A stretch of 64,000 bases of DNA from Exiguobacterium sp. FSL W8-0210 (GTDB lineage: Bacteria > Bacillota > Bacilli > Exiguobacteriales > Exiguobacteriaceae), in assembly GCF_038006045.1 (NCBI RefSeq), contig NZ_JBBOUK010000001.1, positions 1,405,001 to 1,469,000 on the forward strand, read 5' to 3'. Positions within the stretch are counted from its first letter, which is position 1, and each line of letters begins with the position of its first letter. Positions 35,443-43,262 of this stretch are shown in pieces. The position numbers and the translations under genes were made by a program. Under the pieces are notes generated by a model. That model was not told where the DNA came from. It ran no database searches and was given only the letters and a program-made list of their open reading frames with translations.

Positions 35443-35947
35443 ATGAGAATCGTGAAGATAGACCGATTGATAGTAGCATTGAGCATCTTTAGTGGACTTC
35501 TTGTATCCTTGGGTCGCTCGACGCAAATATATCCACAACAAATTAGTGGCAATGGGAATCTAGGGTTTCTTCCGCTTCTGTTACTTCTGTTACTTTTTCC
35601 GATTGGGATCGTTCTGATGTTGAAATGGATAAGAGAAGCGCAGTTACGTTTTTTATCCTTGATTGGTCTATCCACCAGCACGACAAATCTATCTTGTGTG
35701 TGGCATCCTTTATCAAATCGAACAGTTCAGCCAGTATCAAGTGTTGGTCAAACAACAAGTCATTGCAGATCGTGGAACGATTGATGGGGACTATTTAACG
35801 AGTATTACGTCGATGCCTTCGCCCTATATGAACAGTCAATACTTTAACGGCAATACCTTCTTGATTTACTGGGCAAGCATCTTATTAATGGCGAGCTTGA
35901 TCGCATGGTGGACTCGAGAGGAATGGCAAATATCTGAGTCAGATTAA
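35443..35947 (+). pseudogene. Membrane protein gene split by a one-base frameshift
   Basis: From ATG 35443 (after AAAGGAGGG) the frame encodes two hydrophobic segments and leaves frame near 35680-35690. The next frame continues with YLVCGILYQIEQFSQYQVLVKQQV and a last hydrophobic segment to 35947. Joined, it would be a protein of about 167 residues with three to four helices. Function unknown. Confidence 0.6.
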
Positions 35948-35985
35948 AAAATCGCGCGACATGATGTTACCAATGAATAACAAAA

Positions 35986-36030
35986 AGAGTCCTTCTCTCT
36001 CCTGTACCGTGCAGAAGAGAGAAGGACTTG
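35986..36030. terminator. Bidirectional terminator
   Basis: AGTCCTTCTCTC (35988-35999) pairs perfectly with GAGAGAAGGACT (36017-36028). Confidence 0.75.
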
Positions 36031-36054
36031 CAAAGTTTTAGCGACTAGAAGTAT

Positions 36055-36477
36055 TTAAAAATGATCGCTCTGCATCTTATGCAGCAATTGATCAAACGTT
36101 TCGTGGTCCTTTGATGTAAAGGCGCGGAAATAACGATCATCGATTTCCTCGATTTCAGGAGCGGACGTTTGGATCAACTTCGTTCCCTGTTCTGTCAACA
36201 AAACCCGCTTTTCTCGATTGATCCGTTTCCGGATGACGAGATGTTCAGCAAGTAATTTCTTGACCGTTTGTGAAATGGCGCCACTTGAGAGTTCAAGCGT
36301 TCGTTCAAGTGATTTTTGCGTCGCACTTTCTTGGTGATACAAGGTCATCAATAAATCGAATTGGGACTTCGAGAGTCCTTTTGGTCTCAACACATCGTTG
36401 ACTTCTTTCGAATAACGGCCATGGAGTCGCTGAATGGCGTTCCAGTGCTGCATCGAGGATTCGAATGTGAAGGTCAT
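36055..36477 (-). CDS. MarR-family transcriptional regulator
   Basis: 140-residue winged-helix regulator: SKSQFDLLMTLYHQESATQKSLERTLELSSGAISQTVKKLLAEHLVIRKRINREKR, the usual recognition helix and wing, then LLTEQGTKL. It lies directly downstream of a second, frameshifted MarR-like gene (19 bp). The effector is not predictable; no transporter stands beside it, which is unusual for a MarR pair. Confidence 0.85.
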   Translation of the reverse strand: MTFTFESSMQHWNAIQRLHGRYSKEVNDVLRPKGLSKSQFDLLMTLYHQESATQKSLERTLELSSGAISQTVKKLLAEHLVIRKRINREKRVLLTEQGTKLIQTSAPEIEEIDDRYFRAFTSKDHETFDQLLHKMQSDHF

Positions 36478-36496
36478 ATTTTTTCCTCCTCTTTCG

Positions 36497-36888
36497 TCAC
36501 GCAGGGTTGAGCTTATCGAAGAAACGGACCAATTCTTCTTGTTGTCGAGCCGTCAAAGCGGCGAATTGTTCTTGATGAAACGTTCGTAGGCGGGCACCAC
36601 TTCTTGTAGGATGGCTGTTCCTTTTTCCGTCAGCAGAAGATAGTTCGTATTCCATTTCCGTTGACGCGTGATCAGTTGCCGGTCGAACAGTCGTTTGATT
36701 CCGTGTGAAATCGTGCCCTCGGTCACTTGGATCCGTTCGGCGATTTCCTTCTGACTCGTGCATGAGGTCGTGTGTAAGCAACGTAATACTTCCAGATTCG
36801 TATGGGAAAGATCCCAGTGTTTTAAGAAATCGTTGGCACGCTTGATTTGTTGATTATGATAGGCCGCAATTTTATGCCGGCATGCCAT
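36497..36888 (-). pseudogene. MarR-family regulator gene with a one-base frameshift near the 3' end
   Basis: The frame from ATG 36888 encodes a MarR winged helix (SHTNLEVLRCLHTTSCTSQKEIAERIQVTEGTISHGIKRLFDRQLITRQRK). At about 36570 it leaves frame and stops at 36553; the neighbouring frame supplies the natural C-terminus (FHQEQFAALTARQQEELVRFFDKLNPA) to 36497. One missing T in the CGTTTC context explains it. The lost part is the dimerisation helix, so an actual shift should inactivate the protein. Confidence 0.75.
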
Positions 36889-37042
36889 TGGATATGTCTC
36901 TGTAGTTGTTGTCCTGGAGAACTTCTTAAATATAGAATGTACTGCTGTTGAACTAGTTTCACCATACCATATTAAAAATATCTCATGCTACTAGTTTGAG
37001 CGAAAAACCATCACTTTCCATTATTTCGATATACCTATAAAA

Positions 37043-37072
37043 AATCCTGATCGAATCAAATCCGATCAGGAA
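37043..37072 (-). terminator. Terminator overlapping a gene end
   Basis: TCCTGATCG pairs with CGATCAGGA. The stem includes the last codons of the hypothetical gene at 37056. Confidence 0.6.
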
Positions 37073-37595
37073 GTATACCGCTTGATAACGTGAGATACGA
37101 ATCCTTCAATTGGAATCCATATTTCGTAAAGCACATCTCAGAGACGCGTCCTTGTAAGGTGATCGTCGCATAGTCGCCACGAATGACAAAAGACTTAAAT
37201 TTTTTCACAATGTCTTGAATCAAAGCCTCGAGCAACAAACCACGTTCGCCAAGACCTTCTTCTCTGACATTGATTTCAATTAAAGAAAACGTACCATATT
37301 CTGTATTTTCCGTCTGTTTCGTACCTTCATAAAGAACGGTCAAATAGGATCGTTTCGAGACAAGCGATCGACTATTCGGTGGTTCAAGAATCGTAACGTA
37401 ATAACTTAGTGAAGGGAGACGTAAGTTTCGAGTGACCTCAACAATCTGGCGTTGATTATTATATGCAAGGCCAACGATTTGTTCTTGTGGATGATTCGGC
37501 ACTGTCAATCCTTCTTGCTTACAAACGGTTTGCCACTCGGCTTCTGGAATCCAGACAGCCTCTTCGGTTTTCGCTAAAGCTTTAAAGAACTTCAC
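37056..37595 (-). CDS. Hypothetical protein, possibly GNAT-like
   Basis: 179 residues. The second half (YGTFSLIEINVREEGLGERGLLLEALIQDIVKKF, then KYGFQL) has the spacing of a degenerate GNAT fold, but the acetyl-CoA loop is not clear. GTG 37595 follows AGGAGG at a rather long 12 nt. Not assigned. Confidence 0.5.
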   Translation of the reverse strand: MKFFKALAKTEEAVWIPEAEWQTVCKQEGLTVPNHPQEQIVGLAYNNQRQIVEVTRNLRLPSLSYYVTILEPPNSRSLVSKRSYLTVLYEGTKQTENTEYGTFSLIEINVREEGLGERGLLLEALIQDIVKKFKSFVIRGDYATITLQGRVSEMCFTKYGFQLKDSYLTLSSGILPDRI

Positions 37596-37788
37596 GTTAA
37601 ACGGATGACCTCCTATATAAAATGACTAATCCCATCATGCCTGACGGGTAGATGAAAAACGATTTACAATCTGACGACAAATTTGTCTTCTTTTGCTATA
37701 AGTATACCTTGAAATTTCATTTTGAAACAGACTACATCTCGATGAATCTACTGTCTATACTGAATGTATCAAGTCAGGAGGCGAGTAT

Positions 37789-38190
37789 ATGAAAACAGTC
37801 GAAGGTCCATTTTTCCATGGCACGAAAGCGACACTTCAAATCGGTGACGAATTAAAGCCGGGACATGCATCGAATTTTCGAGAACATCCGCTTCAACATA
37901 TCTATTTCACAGCAACGCTCGATGCAGCGAAGTGGGGCGCGGAGCTCGCACAATCTGACGCTCCAGAGCACATCTACCTCGTCGAGCCGCTCGGAGCGTA
38001 TGAAGATGATCCGAATTTAACGAACAAACGATTTCCAGGCAATCCGACCAGGTCGTATCGTTCGACTGAACCTGTGAAGATCATCGCTGAACTCGGAACG
38101 TGGGAACGGCATGCGGACGAAGAGATTGAGACGATGAAAGCATCGCTTCAGCGGTTACGAGCAGAAGGGAAGGACACGATTATCGATTAA
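37789..38190 (+). CDS. arr: NAD+:rifampin ADP-ribosyltransferase
   Basis: 133-residue Arr-type enzyme, which inactivates rifamycins by transferring ADP-ribose from NAD+ to the C23 hydroxyl. The family signature is clear: FFHGTKATLQIGDELKPG at the start, HIYFTATLDAAKWGAELA, IYLVEPLGAYEDDPNLTNKRFPGNPTRSY, then EPVKIIAELG. These hold the conserved His-Tyr-Asp residues of the H-Y-[EDQ] transferases. ATG 37789 follows AGGAGG. No mobile element is adjacent, so it looks chromosomal and possibly intrinsic. Confidence 0.92.
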   Translation: MKTVEGPFFHGTKATLQIGDELKPGHASNFREHPLQHIYFTATLDAAKWGAELAQSDAPEHIYLVEPLGAYEDDPNLTNKRFPGNPTRSYRSTEPVKIIAELGTWERHADEEIETMKASLQRLRAEGKDTIID

Positions 38191-38332
38191 CAAATCAATC
38201 TTACTCATTCCGTTTTTTGAAACTCGCTATTTCAACATCAACAGCTGATGATGAACTCTTTATTTAATCAACTAATATCATCATACAAGAGAAGGACATA
38301 ATGGTACAATATGTAAAAAGGGGGTTATTCGA

Positions 38333-38509
38333 TTGTCTCGCTACAAACAAGAAAAGAAACAAACACTCGATCATCTACGCGATGGTGTTGATCAAGGTCT
38401 TGGTAGTGCCGTACCTCGTGGACAAAACGACGGAATGCGCGGACTTGAGATGCTTGCAGTCGTCGTAATCCTTGGTGGAGGATATTTGCTATACCAATGG
38501 TTTTTCTAA
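38333..38509 (+). CDS. Small protein with C-terminal membrane helix
   Basis: 58 residues from a TTG start preceded by AAAGGGGG. A polar, basic N-terminus, a Gly-rich middle (GVDQGLGSAVPRGQNDG), and one C-terminal hydrophobic helix (MLAVVVILGGGYLLYQW). A terminator follows at once. Not recognised; conserved small tail-anchored proteins of this type are frequent in Bacilli. Confidence 0.5.
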   Translation: MSRYKQEKKQTLDHLRDGVDQGLGSAVPRGQNDGMRGLEMLAVVVILGGGYLLYQWFF

Positions 38510-38514
38510 AGTAA

Positions 38515-38551
38515 GAAGCATCATCCTTTCGAGGACGATGCTTCTTTTTGT
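38515..38551. terminator. Bidirectional terminator
   Basis: GAAGCATC pairs with GATGCTTC, continuing with TCC/GGA, and ends in TTTTT. It overlaps the end of the Rrf2 gene. Confidence 0.75.
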
Positions 38552-38958
38552 TTGATTTCATTGACGATATCATCAAGCGTGACATGAGCCAGCACTTTCT
38601 CAAGGGCGGATTGTGCAAGCTCGAAGATTGGCGTGACCGTCGATTGGATGTTTCGTCCGACCGGGCAGTCTGGATTCGGTGCTGCATGGACGCCGAACAA
38701 TTCCTTGTCCGGTACGACAGCGACAGCGTGATAAACGTCAAGCAGCGTGATGCTAGACAATGGACGGGCGAGCCGCGCACCGGCAACACCCGGACGAACT
38801 TCAATCAAATCGGCTTTTTTGAGCATGCTCATGATTTTACGGATGACAACCGGATTCGTATTGACGCTGTAGGCAATCAAGTCGGATGTCATTTTCTCGT
38901 CGGTTGCAATCAACGAGAGAATGTGGATGCCGACGGAAAAACGTGTACTGATGGCCAA
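38521..38958 (-). CDS. Rrf2-family regulator, YwnA-like
   Basis: 145-residue winged-helix regulator. N-terminus STRFSVGIHILSLIATDEKMTSDLIAYSVNTNPVVIRKIMSML is the Rrf2 DNA-binding unit, with wing GVAGARLARPLSSITLLDVY. Only one Cys (in NPDCPVG), so no iron-sulfur cluster as in NsrR or IscR. The start is TTG 38958, 9 nt after AAGGAGG; an ATG-like start upstream would lie behind this site. It diverges from a YwnB-like oxidoreductase, the same arrangement as ywnA/ywnB in Bacillus subtilis. Confidence 0.85.
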   Translation of the reverse strand: MAISTRFSVGIHILSLIATDEKMTSDLIAYSVNTNPVVIRKIMSMLKKADLIEVRPGVAGARLARPLSSITLLDVYHAVAVVPDKELFGVHAAPNPDCPVGRNIQSTVTPIFELAQSALEKVLAHVTLDDIVNEIKQKEASSSKG

Positions 38959-39047
38959 CCGATGACCCCTCCTTCTTAAAAACAGTGTTCTCTTATTATA
39001 CGTCGTATTGTTCATTTGGCAAGAAACGGGGAATAGAGACAATAATG

Positions 39048-39076
39048 TTGACAAACACTTCAATTGTAACTATATT
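39048..39076 (+). promoter_or_regulatory. Sigma-A promoter of the YwnB-like gene
   Basis: TTGACA (39048-39053), a 17-bp spacer and TATATT (39071-39076): near-consensus. Confidence 0.75.
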
Positions 39077-39102
39077 GGTTACATGTAATCAAAGTAGTTA
39101 CA
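39065..39102. promoter_or_regulatory. Operator for the Rrf2 regulator
   Basis: TGTAACTA (39065-39072) and TAGTTACA (39095-39102) form a perfect inverted repeat, with a second dyad GTTACATGTAAT in the middle. It overlaps the -10 of the promoter, so repression by the Rrf2 protein is likely. Confidence 0.65.
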
Positions 39103-39122
39103 TATCAAAAGGAGGAATCATC

Positions 39123-39758
39123 ATGAACATTGGAGTTATCGGTGCAACAGGAAAAGCAGGGCAATTGATTCTACAAGAAGCAATCGAGCGCGGGCATGAC
39201 GTCACAGCAATCGTCCGCAATGCGGCAAAAGTGACGGCTAACGTCACGATTCTCAAGCGTGATGTCCTCGCTCTGACGAAAGACGACTTGAACGAGTTTG
39301 ACGCAATCGTCAATGCGTTTAACGCAGCACCCGGTGAGGAGACGAAACATATCGAAGTCGGGCGTCACTTGATCAATCTGTTAGCAGGCAGTAAGACGCG
39401 CCTATTCGTCGTCGGTGGAGCTGGTAGTCTATTCGTTGACGAGAGTCATTCGACACGCGTCATGGAAACACAGGATTTCCCGGAAGCGTATTATCCGACA
39501 GCCTCGAATATGGGGAAAAATCTGATCGAACTACAAGGACATCAAGACGTGACGTGGACGTATCTCAGCCCCGCTGGATTCTTTGATCCGAGCGGTCAAC
39601 GAACAGGAACGTATTTGGTCGGCGGCGAGCAGATGATTCTAAATGCAAAAGGGGAAAGCTATATCAGTTACGCGGATCACGCTATTGCTGTAGTGGATGA
39701 GCTTGAAAAGGGACAACATCTCAACGAACGATTTTCCGTCGTTGGTGAACAAGGATGA
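39123..39758 (+). CDS. NAD(P)-binding oxidoreductase, YwnB-like
   Basis: 211-residue short Rossmann protein of the NAD(P)H-binding (NmrA-like) group. The dinucleotide-binding loop is GVIGATGKAGQLI at the N-terminus; later landmarks are NAFNAAPGEE and FVVGGAGSLFVDES. ATG 39123 follows AAAGGAGG. Substrate unknown. Divergent from its probable Rrf2 repressor. Confidence 0.88.
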   Translation: MNIGVIGATGKAGQLILQEAIERGHDVTAIVRNAAKVTANVTILKRDVLALTKDDLNEFDAIVNAFNAAPGEETKHIEVGRHLINLLAGSKTRLFVVGGAGSLFVDESHSTRVMETQDFPEAYYPTASNMGKNLIELQGHQDVTWTYLSPAGFFDPSGQRTGTYLVGGEQMILNAKGESYISYADHAIAVVDELEKGQHLNERFSVVGEQG

Positions 39759-39764
39759 CGGTGT

Positions 39765-39793
39765 CAGACCGACGTATCTAGTCGGTCTTTTTT
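39765..39793 (+). terminator. Terminator after the YwnB-like gene
   Basis: AGACCGAC (39766-39773) pairs with GTCGGTCT (39781-39788), with a T run. Confidence 0.75.
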
Positions 39794-39886
39794 GATGAGC
39801 GGAGTGAGAGATACAGCGGAGGACGGATGGCGAATCAGCACAGTTTGCTTAAAATGAGAAGAGAAACGACAAAAGGAGCATACATC

Positions 39887-40069
39887 ATGATGCGACGATG
39901 TTTTAGTATCATCAGTCTGTTAGCGATCTTGATCGACTGTACGACGTCGACGCAACCGTCTCGATTCGAACGTTCGGAACCAGTCGCGACGATTGAGGAT
40001 CATTACACGGGACAAATCAATTGGCCGAGTGACGCCGATCCGTTGCTTGAGCTTCATGCCAAACCGTGA
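39887..40069 (+). CDS. Short secreted or truncated protein
   Basis: 60 residues with a hydrophobic N-terminus (FSIISLLAILIDC). The Cys is placed like a lipobox, but Asp at -1 is not allowed, so it may be a mutated lipoprotein, and the chain stops just after a short acidic stretch. It follows AAAGGAG. Possibly a truncated gene. Confidence 0.35.
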   Translation: MMRRCFSIISLLAILIDCTTSTQPSRFERSEPVATIEDHYTGQINWPSDADPLLELHAKP

Positions 40070-40086
40070 TCTACATATTGTCGATC

Positions 40087-40334
40087 AAAGGGGCTGACTC
40101 AAAAAAAGAATGACTCGTCTTTTCACGCCCTTTCCTCAGGCGAGACACAAGCCAGTTTTCCTGCTTCATTCAAGCAGGAAATCGGGTCTTGTTTTTCTCT
40201 GACAGCGCATAATGCGCTTTTTCCTGTAGGAGTGGCGTGTGACGCGTCATTCTTTTTGTTAAAAGATAAGGGTGGCAGATCATCATTCTGCCACCCTTAT
40301 CTTTGTAGAGACTGACTTTTGAGTCAGCCCCTTT
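40087..40334. repeat. MITE-like element with 18-bp perfect terminal inverted repeats
   Basis: AAAGGGGCTGACTCAAAA (40087-40104) is exactly complementary to 40317-40334. Inside lie further hairpins: TTTCCTGCTT...AAGCAGGAAA (40157-40181) and a strong stem from 40262 to 40304. A subterminal pair (AAAGAATGAC near 40105 against GTCATTCTTT near 40246) also matches. No ORF. The termini recall the ends of IS1182-type elements. Target duplication not evident. Confidence 0.65.
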
Positions 40335-40343
40335 TTGGTGACG

Positions 40344-40625
40344 TTAAATGACAGTCATTGCGCTCAAGAAGACGAAGAAGAACGTGATGCCGCTCGTCAA
40401 AATCAAAAAGGGAAGGACGATCAGTAATTCGAGATGCGGACGAAGACCGTAGTAAAGCAAAAAGAACAGAGTCAAACAGGCGGTCGTGATCGTCAACGCA
40501 AGAGAAGTCATCAAAAGATGAAGGGGTTCGACGAACGGAACGAGAGACGATCCTGTGATCGTATCGAAAGCTAAACCAAAGGACAGAAAAATGAGTAAAT
40601 ACAGAAGCGATTTTTGACGAAACAT
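40344..40625 (-). CDS. Hypothetical membrane protein
   Basis: 93 residues, three hydrophobic segments, AAGGAG before ATG 40625. Not recognised. It stands next to two related membrane genes at 40717-41781 but does not clearly resemble them. Confidence 0.55.
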   Translation of the reverse strand: MFRQKSLLYLLIFLSFGLAFDTITGSSLVPFVEPLHLLMTSLALTITTACLTLFFLLYYGLRPHLELLIVLPFLILTSGITFFFVFLSAMTVI

Positions 40626-40716
40626 GTGGCATGTCTCCTTTTACTAAACGATACATTTAGTATAAAGCGTAGGTCTTCTTGTTTTACCTAACAAAAATGT
40701 AAGAAAGTGGCTGATT

Positions 40717-41112
40717 TCAAACAGCTGAATCTTTCTTGTATAACAATGTCAAACGCGTCATCAAAAAGTAGAGGAAAGCGGCGCTACTCGCGATTGCCTG
40801 AAAATAGATCGGTTGAAACAGACCTTTGAATACAAGTAACAGTACGCCACCGAGTAATAAGGCGATGCCTTGATTCAGGAGGAGGTGTGTTATCCAAGGT
40901 AGTGGACGTGAGCGAAATCGGAAGTAACGAATCGCGTCGGTCAGGATGCCACCGACCGTGATGACGATCGCAAACGACAGCAAGGTTTCGAAGACACCTG
41001 AATAATACCCAGAGTCTGTATCGGGCATAAGTCGTGGTGACAACGGAAGGTATTGGTAGAACATCAAAAAAATCCAATTACTCATCAGTAGTCGAAATGA
41101 CAGACGGATCAT
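40717..41112 (-). CDS. Hypothetical membrane protein (pair, second gene)
   Basis: 131 residues with four hydrophobic segments. The phrase LPWITHLLLNQGIALLLGG matches LPWMTHLLVHQGTVFVFAG in the product of the upstream gene, so they are paralogues. GGAGGAG precedes ATG 41112; the start overlaps the upstream gene end by 35 nt. Function unknown. Confidence 0.6.
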   Translation of the reverse strand: MIRLSFRLLMSNWIFLMFYQYLPLSPRLMPDTDSGYYSGVFETLLSFAIVITVGGILTDAIRYFRFRSRPLPWITHLLLNQGIALLLGGVLLLVFKGLFQPIYFQAIASSAAFLYFLMTRLTLLYKKDSAV

Positions 41113-41781
41113 GGTACTCCTCCTTTCCAGTCTTCATGAGGATGAATAGACGGGTGATCATTACATATAAAAAGGCAGCGACTACGTTTCCGATGAAAAA
41201 TAGCGCGGGAAGTGCACTGAACAAGATGAACGCACCGGCAAACACGAAGACCGTACCTTGATGAACGAGGAGATGTGTCATCCACGGTAGCGAACGTTTC
41301 GTGAAGCGGACAGCTAACAGAGCGTCAGCAATCACGGTACCGCTGAAGAATAATAGCATGACAGCATCCAACTGTTCATTGACGAGCTGCACCGCGTAAG
41401 ACAAAAACGGAACCATCATCGTCATCGAGCCAAACAATTGGAGAAACAGAAAAAAGCTGAAGACGGTCCGACCGAGCCACCCGAACAGATAGGGGAGGAA
41501 TGATAAATACTTTCGCGCCGACTCGGAGACGATGAAATAGATCAACGCTACACCTGAACAGAATAAGATGTGAACAAGCGAAAACGAATTTGGTAGCATG
41601 AGCAGATAGAGGACAATTCTTGCGAAATGGCGGGACCGGCAAACAATAGACCAATCATAAAGAAGTCAGTGAAGGAAGTGTCGTATATTGCTGGATCACC
41701 CATCTCAAACCCAGCAATGAGTGCATACAAGAAAGCGAACAATATCGCGGAAATGAAACTGTTCTTTACGATAGATAACAT
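41078..41781 (-). pseudogene. Paralogous membrane protein gene with a one-base frameshift
   Basis: The frame from ATG 41781 encodes two hydrophobic segments and leaves frame near 41615-41625. From there the neighbouring frame continues (IVLYLLMLPNSFSLVHILFC) through four more segments to 41078. A secondary start at ATG 41599 could still yield the last 173 residues. Joined length would be about 234 residues. Confidence 0.6.
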
Positions 41782-41806
41782 GAGATAAGCCCTTTCCGAC
41801 TGACGT

Positions 41807-42349
41807 TCAAAATAGTTTATACCAATACAATGTCAGGTCAATATGTGGATTGGCGAATTGTTTTAAACTATCGACACCGCCGAGCACGAACCCTTCTCGT
41901 TTGTAAAAACGGCAAGCAATCAAGTTATCGTCCTGTGCTTCGAGTGACAGACCACTCAACTCACGTTGCTGTGCCCATTTTGACGCAGCGACAAGCAATT
42001 GGTGTCCGACGCCTAGTTTACGAAACGCTTGTTTGACCGCGATGTTTTCGATATAGGCGAAACGGTTCCAGTCACGAACAAGGCGAATGTGACCGATACA
42101 AGAAGTGCCGGAAAAGGCGAGGAGGACGATTCGATTCTCGTTTTCGATATATGTCGTCCAATCGAGTCGATCGTCAGGGAAACGGGTTTCAGTAGCGGTT
42201 TCATAGAGTTCTTCCGTATAGGACCATGTGGTACCAGAAAACTGCGGAACGATGCGTCCGATAATTGGGAATGGATCGTTGGCATGGTTGACGAATGGAA
42301 TGCTCTCGAACGATAGCGGTTGAATCGTTAGCTTTTCAGTCTCTTTCAT
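41807..42349 (-). CDS. satA: Streptothricin N-acetyltransferase, SatA-like (GNAT)
   Basis: 180-residue acetyltransferase closely resembling SatA/YyaR of Bacillus, which acetylates the beta-lysine moiety of streptothricin. Shared landmarks: PFPIIGRIVPQF...WSYTEELYE near the start, DWNRFAYIENIAVKQAFRKLGVG (motif A with the acetyl-CoA loop) and LSLEAQDDNLIACRFYKREGF, ending in a WYK-type tail. ATG 42349 is 6 nt after AGGAGG; the ATG two codons earlier abuts it. Intact. Confidence 0.82.
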   Translation of the reverse strand: MKETEKLTIQPLSFESIPFVNHANDPFPIIGRIVPQFSGTTWSYTEELYETATETRFPDDRLDWTTYIENENRIVLLAFSGTSCIGHIRLVRDWNRFAYIENIAVKQAFRKLGVGHQLLVAASKWAQQRELSGLSLEAQDDNLIACRFYKREGFVLGGVDSLKQFANPHIDLTLYWYKLF

Positions 42350-42577
42350 TGTCATCCTCCTTCTGTCTATAGAGATCTACTTCACTCTATTCATCATCTC
42401 CTACAGACTGAGAATTGTCACGAGGAGAGATGCGAGAACAGGTCAATTTTCGAATGAACCAGGTTTTAATTTTTCTAAAAAAGGAATTGCTTCAAAGGAA
42501 TTGCTTCAACAGGAACGAATACATAGTCAGAAGACGTTGAAACAGTACAGAAAGACAGCAGTAGAGGACGTGACAAC

Positions 42578-43207
42578 ATGAACATGGATACGGTCAATCA
42601 ATATCTCGATGCCTATGGATATGGCGTTATTTTCATTTTTTTATTTTTTGGCATCGTCGGGATTCCAGCACCGGAAGAATCCTTACTCGTCCTGATTGGT
42701 ATCTTAAGTGGTCAAAACGAAGAACGTTTAATCTATTCGATCTTGACCGCGTATGCTGGGACGTTCGTCGGTATGCTGACGGCATATGGAGCAGGGCGCT
42801 TCTTCGGACCGACCGTCCTACGGTACGGTCGATTCCTCGGATTGACGAAGGAACGCTGGGAGCGGGTGTCAAACGGCTACATGGAACGAATCAATCGAAC
42901 GATCATCGGCGGTCTTTACATTCCGGGTGTGCGGCAGATCAATCCATATTTTGCAGGCCTGAAGCGGATTTCTTTCGGTCGGTACTTTTTTGTGTCAGCA
43001 ATCGGTTCCGCGCTGTGGGTCGTACCCTTTGTCTTACTCGGTCATTTTGCAGGAAAGACATTTCATATCAAGCCGGAAGTCGTACCGTATTTCGGACTTG
43101 CCTTACTCGTATTGTTCCTGCTCGGAGTGCTCGTGAAATGGCTCAAGCGGAAGCGACTTGAGAAACGCGTCGTTTCAGGGAAAAACGAAGCGGGAAAAGA
43201 AGACTAA
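42578..43207 (+). CDS. DedA-family membrane protein
   Basis: 209-residue SNARE-associated/DedA protein with about five hydrophobic segments. Family landmarks: FFGIVGIPAPEESLLVLIG, the E residue of the re-entrant region, and GLYIPGVRQINPYFAGL with the R of the second motif. Members transport or flip lipids such as undecaprenyl phosphate or phosphatidylethanolamine. It heads a rightward run with a glycolipid glycosyltransferase and a polysaccharide deacetylase, an envelope set. Confidence 0.9.
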   Translation: MNMDTVNQYLDAYGYGVIFIFLFFGIVGIPAPEESLLVLIGILSGQNEERLIYSILTAYAGTFVGMLTAYGAGRFFGPTVLRYGRFLGLTKERWERVSNGYMERINRTIIGGLYIPGVRQINPYFAGLKRISFGRYFFVSAIGSALWVVPFVLLGHFAGKTFHIKPEVVPYFGLALLVLFLLGVLVKWLKRKRLEKRVVSGKNEAGKED

Positions 43208-43262
43208 ACGTTACTTCTTTTTTTGAAGGAACGTCGGAACAGTTTGAAGGAGTGGACGAACG

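Noticed and set aside
38325-38804. 159-codon leftward ORF
   Set aside because: It is a shadow of the Rrf2 gene and of the small gene at 38333, with arginine- and serine-rich nonsense composition.
42029-42316. Rightward ORF of 95 codons across the SatA gene
   Set aside because: Antisense shadow of a clear acetyltransferase.
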